A stretch of DNA of 64,000 nucleotides from CAWEFA01 sp963851385 (lineage in GTDB: Bacteria > Bacteroidota > Bacteroidia > Bacteroidales > DTGW01), in the NCBI GenBank assembly GCA_963851385.1, contig CAWKPE010000013.1, positions 62,001-126,000 of the forward strand, in the 5' to 3' direction. Numbering within the stretch: position 1 is the first letter of the stretch; the number at the start of each line of letters is the position of its first letter. The translations under genes were made by a program, and so were the position numbers. The notes beneath the pieces were generated by a model that searched no databases, had not been told where the DNA came from, and saw nothing but the letters and a program-made list of their open reading frames with translations. Positions 37,191 through 46,983 of this stretch are shown here, piece by piece.

Positions 37191-39254
37191 ATGAAAACAA
37201 CAATAAATTTTTTAATGAATATCATGATGAGTGCATTATTACTGTCATCTTGTGGAACACATGAAACGTCAGACAAAAGTTCAAATGTACAGGTTGATAC
37301 ATTTAAATATTTTGTCGAACAATTCGCAGATTTAAAAATTTTACGATACCAGGTACCGGGTTTCGATACATTATCGCTAAAACAAAAAGAACTTTTGTAC
37401 TATTTAAGCCAGGCCGCACTTGCCGGAAGAGATATTCTTTGGGATCAGAATGGTAAATACAATTTGGCTATCAGGAAAGTCCTGGAAAACATAGTTGAAA
37501 CATATAAAGGAGACCGTAAAATTCCTGATTTTGAAAAATTCATGGTTTACACAAAAAGGGTCTGGTTTTCAAATGGAATATACCATCATTATTCTACTGA
37601 TAAGATATTACCTGAATTTTCGAAAGAATATTTTAAGGAATTGGTAAAAAATTCCGATCAGTCAAAATTTGTTTTGCCTCAAGGGAAAAATCTTGAGCAG
37701 TTACTTGCAATGATTGAACCCGTAATTTTTGATCCAACTGTTTTACCTAAACGCGTTTGTTTGGATCCTTCAAAAGATATGATCAAAAATTCTGCCTGCA
37801 ATTTTTATGAAGAAGTAACTGAAAAGGAAGTAACTGCATATTATAATAAGATGAAAAATCCAAAAGACACTACACCAATTTCTCATGGTTTAAATTCGAG
37901 ACTGGTTGAGGAAAATGGAAAGCTGGTTGAAGAAGTTTGGAAATCAGGTGGCATGTATGGTGCTGCAATTGACGTAATCGTCAAATGGCTTGAAAAAGCT
38001 GCAGCGGTTGCAGAAGATTCAACACAGAAGAAAGAAATTGAAATGCTCATTTCATTTTACAAAACCGGGAGTTTAAAAACCTGGGACGAATACAATATTG
38101 TATGGGCAAAAGATACAAAGCCAAAAGTAGATTATGTTAATGGCTTTATTGAAGTATACGGTGATCCTCTGGGATTTCGTGCAACATGGGAAGCGGTTGC
38201 AAATTTTCGTAATGATGAAGCTACGGAACGATCAATAAAACTTAGCAAAAATGCTCAATGGTTCGAAGACCATTCACCTGTTGATCCCCGATTTAAAAAA
38301 TCCAAGGTCAAAGGTGTCACCGCAAAAGTAATTACTGTTGTACAATTAGGAGGCGATTGCTCTCCTTCGACACCTATAGGAATTAATCTTCCAAATGCCG
38401 AATGGATTCGAAAAGACTTTGGTTCAAAATCCGTAACGTTGGAAAATATTACTTACGCTTATGACCAGGTAGGTAATAAATCGGGATTTCTTGAAGAATT
38501 TGCAGCCAGCCAGGAAGAAATTGATTTGATAAAGAAATATGGCTTTATCAGTGATAATTTACACACTGATTTGCATGAATGTCTTGGTCATGCATCAGGA
38601 CAAATGCTCAAAGGGGTTCATGTAGAAACTTTAAAAAATTACTTCTCTACTTTAGAAGAAGCAAGGGCTGATCTATTTGGACTTTATTATATAATGGATC
38701 CAAAAATTATTGAGTTGGGCTTATTACCTTCAGCTGATGCAGCCAAAGCGGAATATATGGGTCAAATACGAAATGGCTTGATGACCCAGCTTGTTCGAAT
38801 TGAACCAGGTAAGGATATTGAAGAAGCTCACATGCGTAACCGCCAGCTTATTGCGAGTTGGTGTTACGAACAAGGAAGAAAAGATAATGTTATCGAGTTC
38901 TTTAAAAAAGATGGAAAAACATTTGTCAGGATTAATGATTTTGGCAAATTAAGAGAATTGTTTGGTAAACTGCTTGCAGAAGTACAACGCATCAAATCTG
39001 AAGGAGATTATCAGGCAGGAAAAGAGCTGGTAGAAAACTACGGAGTTAAAGTGGATCAGGACTTATTGAAAGAAGTTAAAGAAAGATATAGTAAATTAAA
39101 CCTAGCTCCATATAACGGATTCATCAATCCTGTTTTGGTACCTGTTGAAAATGAAGGAAAAATAACAAATATTAAAATTGAATACCCGGATGATTTTACA
39201 AAACAAATGCTGGAATACGGGAATAAGTACTCATATCTTCCTGTTTTTAACTAA
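37191..39254 (+). CDS. Lipoprotein M49-family (dipeptidyl peptidase III-like) zinc peptidase
   Basis: 687 residues with a lipoprotein signal (LLLSSC, lipid-carrying C21). The zinc motif HEXXGH is present as HECLGH (462-467), the M49 hallmark, with the third ligand in STLEEARADLFGLYY (E489). The nearby GDCSPSTPIGINLPN and PYNGFINPVLVP are typical of Bacteroidota homologues, which are sometimes misnamed dihydrofolate reductase in databases. DPP III enzymes release dipeptides from oligopeptide N-termini. A periplasmic or inner-leaflet location follows from the lipobox. It has its own intergenic region, and a bidirectional terminator separates it from the convergent SusD gene. Confidence 0.9.
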   Translation: MKTTINFLMNIMMSALLLSSCGTHETSDKSSNVQVDTFKYFVEQFADLKILRYQVPGFDTLSLKQKELLYYLSQAALAGRDILWDQNGKYNLAIRKVLENIVETYKGDRKIPDFEKFMVYTKRVWFSNGIYHHYSTDKILPEFSKEYFKELVKNSDQSKFVLPQGKNLEQLLAMIEPVIFDPTVLPKRVCLDPSKDMIKNSACNFYEEVTEKEVTAYYNKMKNPKDTTPISHGLNSRLVEENGKLVEEVWKSGGMYGAAIDVIVKWLEKAAAVAEDSTQKKEIEMLISFYKTGSLKTWDEYNIVWAKDTKPKVDYVNGFIEVYGDPLGFRATWEAVANFRNDEATERSIKLSKNAQWFEDHSPVDPRFKKSKVKGVTAKVITVVQLGGDCSPSTPIGINLPNAEWIRKDFGSKSVTLENITYAYDQVGNKSGFLEEFAASQEEIDLIKKYGFISDNLHTDLHECLGHASGQMLKGVHVETLKNYFSTLEEARADLFGLYYIMDPKIIELGLLPSADAAKAEYMGQIRNGLMTQLVRIEPGKDIEEAHMRNRQLIASWCYEQGRKDNVIEFFKKDGKTFVRINDFGKLRELFGKLLAEVQRIKSEGDYQAGKELVENYGVKVDQDLLKEVKERYSKLNLAPYNGFINPVLVPVENEGKITNIKIEYPDDFTKQMLEYGNKYSYLPVFN

Positions 39255-39273
39255 TTATTCATATGCCGGGTAT

Positions 39274-39316
39274 AAAAAAAGAGGAGGAACGAAATAAATC
39301 ATTCTTCCTCTTTTAT
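39274..39316. terminator. Bidirectional hairpin terminator between M49 and SusD genes
   Basis: AAAAGAGGAGGA pairs with TCTTCCTCTTTT (one mismatch) around a 15-base loop. A-rich and T-rich flanks give a U-tract on both strands, and the position is between two convergent stops. Confidence 0.7.
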
Positions 39317-39343
39317 TACAACTCGATATATTTTTATATTACC

Positions 39344-41014
39344 TTATTTAGTATAGCCAGGATTTTGTTGAACTACTCCATTCATAAGATCGAGTTCAGT
39401 TTGTGGAATCTGGAATAAACCCTTTGTCGCCACAAAATTATTTCCGTCAACGTTACAATAAACTGTTTCAGCAGAATTAGCATCCCTCGTGAAATTTGCA
39501 GCATCGTTAGGATCAACATAAGTAAGTATACCAGCTAACTTGGAAAAATCACCTTTGCACGAGCGAAGGATATCAAAATATCTTAAACCCTCCATAGCCA
39601 GTTCCAGTCTTCTTTCAGCAAAAACATTATCAATAGTAAGAGCAGCATAATCATGAGTAGCATCACCAAAAGCTCTTTCACGCACTTCATTAAGACATTC
39701 TAGTCCCGTTATTCCATTTGAAAGATCAGACCCTGTAATTGAGCACAACTCAGCTCCCATAAGCAGTACGTCGGCATAACGGATAACCATATAATCTTCA
39801 AAACCATCCCATTGCCAATCAGGGTAAATCGGATCAATAGCATTTCCTATAGCTCTTTTCATATATTTTTTACTATTATAACCCGTATACTGAGCCTGCT
39901 GCTGAGCAGCATAATTATAAGTCAATCCTTCACCGTCCCAGGAGAGAATAGTTGCTTTACGACGTGAATCAGCAGTATCATAAGCTTTCCATAAGGTAGG
40001 CAAGACCGGAATTCCGCCCCAACCATTTCCATAAGGCTGAATATTTGTTCCGCGCGGACCAATTAAACGTTCCCACCATGCCCCGCCATATGAATTAGCT
40101 TCATTACCCGTAATATTAAATATAACCGACCAAACAACTTCTGGATTATCTTCACCGGCATACACCCCCGTATAAGTCGAATCTCCACCCAACTCAGACT
40201 CAGCAGGTACTATCCAAAGACTGGCAAATTTAGGAACCAAACTATGTCCACTATTATTGATAACATCATCAATATAACCTTTAGCATCTGAAGCACCGAA
40301 TGTACTTCCATCAACAGTTAAAGTTGGCTGGTTATAATAACCGCTGTAAAAGAGATATACTCTTGCAATCATAGCTTCTGCAGCCCATTTTGTAGCACGG
40401 CCCCAATTATTCGGATTCATTGCTGCATACTTGGCTGAAAGCGCATTTTCAGCGGCAAACTTAAGATCACTGATTATTAGTCCAAATAGTTTGTCGGCAG
40501 GAGTTCTGGGATATGTTTTGGTCGGATCATAAGCATGATCGAAAGAAGGAATTTCACCATACAGCCTGGTAAGATAAAAGTGAAAATATGCCCTTAGGAA
40601 CTTGGCTTCTGCCTGGTATTGTATTCTTAATGCTTCCTTTCCGGTCCAATTAATCTTGCTCTCATAGTCGAGGTAAATACATGCACGGAAAATGCCACCA
40701 TAATAAGTCTGCCAAAGAGTTGCATCAGCTGCAGGCTCTTCAAGACCCCTGTCCCATCGTTGAAAGCCTCCACCATCTCCGGAACCTGCTCCTCCGGCAC
40801 AATCATCGGAAGCTGCTTCAGACCTAAAATAAGAACTCCAATAGTCATCACGCAGCAACATATTATATACTGATGTTAACGCCTTAGTTCCATCATCAGG
40901 TGTTTTATAAAAACTTTCAATAACCAGATTATTCGTTGGAACCCTGTCGACAAAATCTTTGGTACAACCTAAAATTGACAGTGTGATAATTAAAAATAAT
41001 AATATTTTTTTCAT
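39344..41014 (-). CDS. SusD/RagB-family outer-membrane nutrient-binding lipoprotein
   Basis: 556 residues with lipoprotein signal MKKILLFLIITLSILGC (C17). SusD-like N-terminal domain: SVYNMLLRDDYWSS..., QYQAEAKFLRAYFHFYLTRLYGEIP, and ATKWAAEAMIARVYLFYSGYY. RagB/SusD C-terminal domain: DYMVIRYADVLLMGAELCS, CLNEVRERAF, and ERRLELAMEGLRYFDILR. SusD caps the SusC barrel and captures ligand at the surface. Its gene lies 13 bases after the SusC gene. No glycosidase, sulfatase or dedicated regulator is adjacent, so the substrate (glycan, peptide or other) cannot be inferred. The intact M49 peptidase next to it would fit peptide use, but it is on the opposite strand. Confidence 0.95.
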   Translation of the reverse strand: MKKILLFLIITLSILGCTKDFVDRVPTNNLVIESFYKTPDDGTKALTSVYNMLLRDDYWSSYFRSEAASDDCAGGAGSGDGGGFQRWDRGLEEPAADATLWQTYYGGIFRACIYLDYESKINWTGKEALRIQYQAEAKFLRAYFHFYLTRLYGEIPSFDHAYDPTKTYPRTPADKLFGLIISDLKFAAENALSAKYAAMNPNNWGRATKWAAEAMIARVYLFYSGYYNQPTLTVDGSTFGASDAKGYIDDVINNSGHSLVPKFASLWIVPAESELGGDSTYTGVYAGEDNPEVVWSVIFNITGNEANSYGGAWWERLIGPRGTNIQPYGNGWGGIPVLPTLWKAYDTADSRRKATILSWDGEGLTYNYAAQQQAQYTGYNSKKYMKRAIGNAIDPIYPDWQWDGFEDYMVIRYADVLLMGAELCSITGSDLSNGITGLECLNEVRERAFGDATHDYAALTIDNVFAERRLELAMEGLRYFDILRSCKGDFSKLAGILTYVDPNDAANFTRDANSAETVYCNVDGNNFVATKGLFQIPQTELDLMNGVVQQNPGYTK

Positions 41015-41027
41015 GATTTTTCAATTT

Positions 41028-44000
41028 TTAAAATTTTACGTTTAAACCAATCATAAAAGTGCGGGCAGCAGGATAATTACCTATATCAATCCCTGATGCA
41101 TATACATCCAGAAGATTTCCTGCACTATCATAAGTATTTGATCCATTACCTACTTCAGGATCTAAACCATTGTATTTCGTAATAGTAAGCAAGTTAATGG
41201 CAGAAACGTATAACCTGAATTGCTGAATAGGTGTGTTCTTAAGTAATGACATTTTAAAATCATAGCCCAGCGAAATACTCTTAACCCTTATGTAATCGGC
41301 ATCATGTATGTACAAATCACTAAAATTACGCCAGTTATGGTTATCTTCATCACCAAGAGTAACACGGGGCAACCTGTTTGATGTTTGTGGACCTGTCCAG
41401 CGACCCAAAACTTCCGTTGTATAGTTATTATAAGCACGTTCCTGCTCCCTGTAACATTGTACAATCTGGTTTCCGCCTGCACCTTGAATGTTAACATCAA
41501 AATCGAATCCTTTATAAGCAGCATTAAGGCTAAACCCATAAATATAATGAGGGTTCGGATCTCCAATCATGACTTTGTCTGCTGCGGTGATTTGTCCATC
41601 GTGATTAAGGTCCATGAATTTCACATCACCTGGTTGGGCCCATGGTTGAATCTTTGCAGTTTTACCACTAACAGGATTAGTATAGGTATAATTAGCAACA
41701 GCTGCAGAATCCTGGAAAATGCCTGCAGTTTTATACCCCCAGAAGAATCCTACCGGATACCCTTCCTGAACACGATAAAATTCTTCACTTCCATTATACA
41801 ATACCGCTTGTGAACCATGAATTATGCTGTCAGGAACACTTGTAACTAAATTTTTATTATAAGCTATATTAGCTTTTATCTCAATTGAGAAATCTCCAAT
41901 AATCTTATTATATCCTAATTCGAATTCGACACCTTTATTAGTTACATTTCCACCGTTAATATATGGTAAAGTAGAACTTATAGCTGCAATACCTGAAATA
42001 CCGGGAACCGTAATTTGCGTAATCCAGTCTTTACTGGTCTTGTTATACCAATCGAAATTGAAACTGAAATCCTTCAGGAACTTGGAATCAAATCCGATAT
42101 CAGTTTGGGTCGTGGCTTCCCATTTTAAATTCGGATTAGGTATTTTGTCGGGAGAGCCACCAGTTAGTTTGGAATTACCAAAAGTGTAATACCTGTTACT
42201 AGGACTCACTGTTGCCATATATTGAAACGATTGTGAAGGTTCTTTACCATTTTGGCCCCAACTAGCTCTTATTTTAAAGAAATCTAATGATTGGCTTATG
42301 GATTCAAGAAAACTTTCTTTTGATACTATCCAACCCACGGAAACAGCTGGGAAATACCCTACCCTGTAATTACTGCCAAACCTTGAAGAAGCATCTCTTC
42401 TTAAAGAAAACTCTGCTAAATATTTTTTATTGAAATTGTAATCCAATCTTCCAAAATACGAATAACGGCTATCGCCTGCACCAAAATCACCTTGTGCTGT
42501 ATCATTTTTTTGGGTTGGAACATTACCAAGTGTAGGTGGCTCATTTGAAAATATAAATCCCTTGACAAAACCATTCATCTTAAAATAATGATCGTCCTGC
42601 GCGTTTGTACCGACCATTATCATAATATTATGTTGTCCAAAATCAGTTTCATAAGTCAGCACGTTATCAAAATTATAATTAAAGTCGCGCGACATGTCTT
42701 GTTCGACATACTGTAGGGGTTGGTAGTCTACAGGTGTAATTGCAAAAGTATCGAGATAATCAGAATTATAGGTATAGCTAAGAGTTCCGCCAAAGTCGGT
42801 TCTAAATTTCAAGCCTTTGAATATTGACAGTTCTCCATAAATATCTCCAACCATATCATCGTATTTCTTTTTGCCATTATACTTATAATGCATCTCAGCA
42901 AGCGGGTTGTCCTGTTGATCACTTGGTACCTGAACTCCTTTTACCGGATTATCAATTGCTCTTCCAAAACCATCCTTGACATAGTCATTGCCAACTACAT
43001 AACCAGAGGTATCATAAGGCATAATTAACGGACTAGCTGCAAGAAGATCTCTCATGACATTACCATATTGATTGCCATTTGCAAGCATACGACTATACCT
43101 GTGGGTATATGTCAGGTTTTCACCGACTTTAAGGTATTTTTTTAATTGATGTTCGGAATTAATTCGGAAACCCATACGTTCCAGATTCGATTTATTCTCA
43201 ATTCCAATGATACCTTCTTCATCAGAGTATGATAATGAAAGAGAATATGTAGAGGTCTCATTCCCCCCGGTAATACCTATAACATGGCTTTGTGATGGAG
43301 CATTTTTGTTATAGGCTTCTTTCTGCCAATCTGTTCCAACACCCACAGTATCAATAAAAGCCTGGGTAAATGGCAGATTTTTCGTAGGATATTCATTATG
43401 CTGTTCTTCGTTCATAATTTGTGCATATTGCTTTGCATTTAACATTGGAACTTCACGTGCCGCATTAGATACGCCATAATATGCGTCATAACTAATAGTA
43501 GTTTCCCCTTTTTTCCCTTTTTTTGTTGTAATGAGAATGACACCATTGGAACCACGTGATCCATATATTGCAGCTGAAGCAGCATCTTTCAAAACATCAA
43601 CTGATGCAATATCTCCGGGATTCAATGTATTCAGGTTACCTGGAACTCCGTCAATAAGAACCAGAGGGGTACTTCCATTAATTGAACCCAAACCACGGAT
43701 ACTGATATTGTAATCGGCACCTGGTTGCCCGTTTTGTTTAATAATGGTCATACCGGGTGTTATACCTTGTAAAGCTGATTCAATGCGGGTAACATGATTT
43801 CTTTCTAAATCCTCACTCTTAACTTGGACTGTAGCACCTGTCACAAGTTTTTTCGGTTGCACCCCGTAACCTCTTACAACTACCTGATCCAACTCTGTTG
43901 TTTTTTCTTTTAGAGTTACATTTATAATAGATTGTTGTCCCACCTGTATTTCCTGATTAGTATAACCTACAAATGAAAATGATAAGATTGTTTCACTCCC

Positions 44001-44231
44001 AGGTACTTTAATTGAATATTTGCCATCTACGTCGGAAACAGTTCCCGTAGTAGTACCTTTTAGAATAACATTAACACCCGGTATTGAAACCCCATTTTCA
44101 TCAGTAATTACCCCTGTTACGGTTCGTTCCTGTGCCAAACTGGTATCCAGAATAATAAAGGATAACAGGATAGTCAAAGCAATTCTGGTTGAATGCCAGA
44201 ATTGTCTCTTAAATAGTAATTTTTGTTTCAT
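41028..44231 (-). CDS. SusC/RagA-family TonB-dependent outer-membrane transporter
   Basis: 1067 residues, the normal size for SusC. Signal peptide (about 1-33, ending SLAQ); carboxypeptidase-D regulatory-like domain (about 35-115, VTGVITDENGVSIPGVNVIL); TonB box/plug (about 118-235: ELDQVVVRGYGVQPKKLVTG, DAASAAIYGSRGSNGVILIT); then a 22-strand barrel with the conserved SusC motifs NFNFDWYNKTSKDWI-like strands and AFLPRVT-type LPRVTLGDEDNHNW. It ends at ARTFMIGLNVKF, the aromatic C-terminus for BAM insertion. It imports a ligand delivered by the partner SusD using TonB energy; the ExbBD-TonB genes at 47-49 kb could supply it. A TATATTTG box lies about 130 bases upstream. Confidence 0.95.
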   Translation of the reverse strand: MKQKLLFKRQFWHSTRIALTILLSFIILDTSLAQERTVTGVITDENGVSIPGVNVILKGTTTGTVSDVDGKYSIKVPGSETILSFSFVGYTNQEIQVGQQSIINVTLKEKTTELDQVVVRGYGVQPKKLVTGATVQVKSEDLERNHVTRIESALQGITPGMTIIKQNGQPGADYNISIRGLGSINGSTPLVLIDGVPGNLNTLNPGDIASVDVLKDAASAAIYGSRGSNGVILITTKKGKKGETTISYDAYYGVSNAAREVPMLNAKQYAQIMNEEQHNEYPTKNLPFTQAFIDTVGVGTDWQKEAYNKNAPSQSHVIGITGGNETSTYSLSLSYSDEEGIIGIENKSNLERMGFRINSEHQLKKYLKVGENLTYTHRYSRMLANGNQYGNVMRDLLAASPLIMPYDTSGYVVGNDYVKDGFGRAIDNPVKGVQVPSDQQDNPLAEMHYKYNGKKKYDDMVGDIYGELSIFKGLKFRTDFGGTLSYTYNSDYLDTFAITPVDYQPLQYVEQDMSRDFNYNFDNVLTYETDFGQHNIMIMVGTNAQDDHYFKMNGFVKGFIFSNEPPTLGNVPTQKNDTAQGDFGAGDSRYSYFGRLDYNFNKKYLAEFSLRRDASSRFGSNYRVGYFPAVSVGWIVSKESFLESISQSLDFFKIRASWGQNGKEPSQSFQYMATVSPSNRYYTFGNSKLTGGSPDKIPNPNLKWEATTQTDIGFDSKFLKDFSFNFDWYNKTSKDWITQITVPGISGIAAISSTLPYINGGNVTNKGVEFELGYNKIIGDFSIEIKANIAYNKNLVTSVPDSIIHGSQAVLYNGSEEFYRVQEGYPVGFFWGYKTAGIFQDSAAVANYTYTNPVSGKTAKIQPWAQPGDVKFMDLNHDGQITAADKVMIGDPNPHYIYGFSLNAAYKGFDFDVNIQGAGGNQIVQCYREQERAYNNYTTEVLGRWTGPQTSNRLPRVTLGDEDNHNWRNFSDLYIHDADYIRVKSISLGYDFKMSLLKNTPIQQFRLYVSAINLLTITKYNGLDPEVGNGSNTYDSAGNLLDVYASGIDIGNYPAARTFMIGLNVKF

Positions 44232-44357
44232 AACATAATTTGTTTAGTTTAGAATAGTTATTTTAATACATAGAGAATTAGTTTAAATTAGTTCGGTAAA
44301 TATAATAAATGTTAATTTTACAATTATAATTCTGAATAAACAATTTAAATTCATTGA

Positions 44358-44365
44358 CAAATATA
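44358..44365 (-). promoter_or_regulatory. Possible -7 box for the SusCD operon (TATATTTG)
   Basis: Minus-strand TAnnTTTG match about 127 bases before the SusC ATG, implying a long 5' UTR, as is common for SusC genes. No clear -33 element. Confidence 0.3.
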
Positions 44366-44493
44366 TAAAACTACACTTATACGGAATTTTCTAAAATGTT
44401 AATTTTGCAGAGCATATTTTAAAATTAAGGTTACCTAAGAGTCTTATAATTCACTTTAATTTCCTGTTATTTATAATTTTTTATAAGTATTTA

Positions 44494-44618
44494 TCAATGT
44501 CGTTTAGTTAAACAGTTTTATTTCATTGGTCATACTTCGACAAGCTCAGTATGACCTCATCTTATTGTCACCCTGAGCTTGTCGAAGGGTGTTTCGTCCC
44601 TTAACTAAACGACATTGA
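44494..44618. mobile_element. Repeat family A, copy 2: MITE with perfect 8-bp target duplication
   Basis: A 125-bp element with terminal inverted repeats TCAATGTCGTTTAGTTAA and TTAACTAAACGACATTGA. The interior carries the inverted pair CTTCGACAAGCTCAG and CTGAGCTTGTCGAAG. It is flanked by a perfect 8-bp direct repeat AGTATTTA (44486-44493 and 44619-44626), the footprint of transposition. It is inverted relative to copy 3 at 46.7 kb and almost identical to its reverse complement. No coding capacity, so it must be mobilised in trans. Confidence 0.88.
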
Positions 44619-44779
44619 AGTATTTATTATCTATTCATTTTGCTTAAAACAACATTAAAATTTACTAAAATTATCACATAGTCAAACTTTAATTAAAATT
44701 TAGTAAACCTTATTTTCATATTCTTACTGCAGTCTGCCTTGTACTTTAAGTTTATATTTTACTAATCATTAGTTTCTTT

Positions 44780-44787
44780 TACTTTTG
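44780..44787 (+). promoter_or_regulatory. Putative -7 box for the ABC-F gene (TACTTTTG)
   Basis: Identical to the -7 box of the SRP RNA promoter in this window and 18 bases before the ABC-F ATG. The -33 region is only a T-rich approximation of TTTG. Confidence 0.45.
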
Positions 44788-44805
44788 CAGGAAATCATAA
44801 TACGG

Positions 44806-46681
44806 ATGATAAGCTATCTTCAAATTAAAAACCTGACAAAAAGTTATGGTACATATTTAATATTTGAAAATATCTCGTTTCAGTTGAATAAAGGCCAAAA
44901 AATTGCTATCGTAGCATCAAATGGAACTGGAAAAACGACTTTGTTCAATATTATTTGTGGAAAGGATTCTGCTGATTCAGGTACAATTACATTTAATAAA
45001 GATATTTCAATAGGATTTCTTGAACAGGAACCAATCTATGATATTAATAAAACGGTAATTGAACAGGTTTTTAGTTCTTCAACTCAAATTGTTCACGTAA
45101 TTGAAGAATACGAAAGGGCGCTGATTTCAAATGACAAGATTCAACTTCAGCATGCCACCGAACAAATGGAAATCAAAAATGCATGGGATTATGAAACACA
45201 AATTAAACAGATACTTGGAAAACTTAAAATATCCGATTTTAATAAAACAATGGGAACATTGTCCGGAGGGCAGCAAAAACGTGTTGCTCTTGCCAACGCG
45301 CTTATCAATAAACCAGATCTTCTTATCCTGGATGAACCTACCAACCATCTGGATATTGAAATGATCGAGTGGCTTGAGGAATATTTGACTAATAGCAGCA
45401 TTACTTTATTAATGGTCACTCATGACCGATATTTCCTTGATAAAATATGCAACGAAATTATCGAACTTGACAATACTAAGCTTTTCAATTACAAAGGTAA
45501 TTATTCTTATTACCTTGAAAAGAGAAGTGAACGACTTGATATTGCTTCTGCAGATGCAGAGAAAGCGCGTAACCTTATGCGTAAAGAACTTGAATGGATA
45601 CGCTGGATGCCAAAGGCCAGAGGAACTAAAGCAAAATATCGTGTCAATGCTTTTAATGAATTAAAACAGAAAGCTTCGGAAAGTGCGTTAGAAAAAAAAG
45701 TTAAAATAAATGTGCAAGTTGACCCGAATGGGCTCTAAGATTATTGAAATTGAAAAATTATATAAAAGTTTTAATAATATTCCTATAATTAAAGATTTCA
45801 GTTATAAATTTTCGAAGTTTGAAAAAATAGGGATTATTGGCGGAAATGGATCGGGGAAAACAACATTTTTAAATCTTATAACAAACCATCTTAATCCTGA
45901 TTCAGGGATAATTGAAACAGGTGATACTATATCATTTGGTTATTATAAACAAGAAGGACTTCAATTCAATGAAAACATGCGTGTAATTGATATAGCCACA
46001 TCTATAGCAGAAGTTGTAACCTTAAGTAATGGTACAAAACTAGGAGTTTCCCAGTTTCTTAATTATTTTTTATTTCCTCCTGACGTTCAATATTCTTATG
46101 TTTATAAGCTAAGCGGAGGTGAAAAACGCCGGTTATATTTGATGACAATCCTCATGCGAAATCCTAATTTTCTCATTCTCGATGAACCTACTAATGACCT
46201 CGATATTCTCACTTTAAATGTACTAGAAGAATACATTTTAAACTTTAAAGGTTGTGTAATAATAGTTTCGCACGACAGATACTTTATGGATAAGCTGGCA
46301 AATCATCTTTTCGTTTTTGAAGGGAATGGAATTATTAAAGATTTTCCGGGGAACTATACCGATTATCATAATTATAAATTATTGGCAGAAAAAGAACATA
46401 AAGCTTTCGAAAGGGAAGATAAACAAAAATCAGGTTCAACTTTAATAACAAAAAAAGGTTCATCAAACAAGATGAATCATAAGGAGCGAAGAGAATTTGA
46501 TCAGCTTACAATTGAAATTGAACAACTGGAGACTGAAAAGAAAACCCTTGAACAGCAAATAAGTTCCGGCACACTCAATCAAAAAGACTTAATTGAAAAA
46601 AGTCATCGACTAACTGAAGTCATCAAATTAATAGATGTAAAGTCTGAACGATGGCTGGAGTTAAGCGAACTGACAAATTGA
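44806..46681 (+). pseudogene. ABC-F family ATPase (Uup-like), one frameshift
   Basis: Two ABC domains with no membrane part. Domain 1: Walker A ASNGTGKTTL, signature LSGGQQKRVALA and Walker B LLILDEPTNHLDIE. Domain 2, after the shift: GGNGSGKTTF, LSGGEKRRLYLM and FLILDEPTNDLDI. A C-terminal coiled coil is present (KERREFDQLTIEIEQLETEK). One extra T near 45720 (AAGTTGACCCGAATGGG) breaks the frame just before TRMGSKIIEIEKLYKSF. Repaired length is about 625 residues, typical of Uup. ABC-F proteins act on ribosomes or nucleic acid during stalled translation or repair; some protect from antibiotics, but the C-terminal coiled coil favours Uup-like housekeeping. The gene is bracketed by inverted family A elements. 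Confidence 0.9.
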
Positions 46682-46692
46682 TTATTTGTGAT

Positions 46693-46817
46693 TCAATGTC
46701 GTTTAGTTAAGGAACGAAACACCCTTCGACAAGCTCAGGGTGACAATAAAATGAGGTCATACTGAGCTTGTCGAAGTATGACCAATGATATAAAACTGCT
46801 TAACTAAACGACATTGA
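46693..46817. mobile_element. Repeat family A, copy 3: MITE with perfect 8-bp target duplication
   Basis: Reverse complement of copy 2 with only about four differences in 125 bases. The flanking direct repeat TTTGTGAT (46685-46692 and 46818-46825) is perfect and differs from that of copy 2. It lies 12 bases after the ABC-F stop, where its hairpin could also act as a transcription end. Confidence 0.88.
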
Positions 46818-46983
46818 TTTGTGATTGTCAAATGTCATTTGAATAATTAATAATTTGGAGCTCCCTAAGAAAACATTCACTGAAAACCCCTCTAAAAATA
46901 AATTGATATGCAAATGAACATTGATTATTTCCAAAATTGAAACAAGTTAATTCATTGTCGCGCTAATTGAAATGACGCCACTT

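Noticed and set aside
44486..46825. Composite transposon carrying the ABC-F gene
   Set aside because: Each flanking element has a different perfect 8-bp target duplication, so they arrived separately; there is no duplication outside the pair and no transposase.
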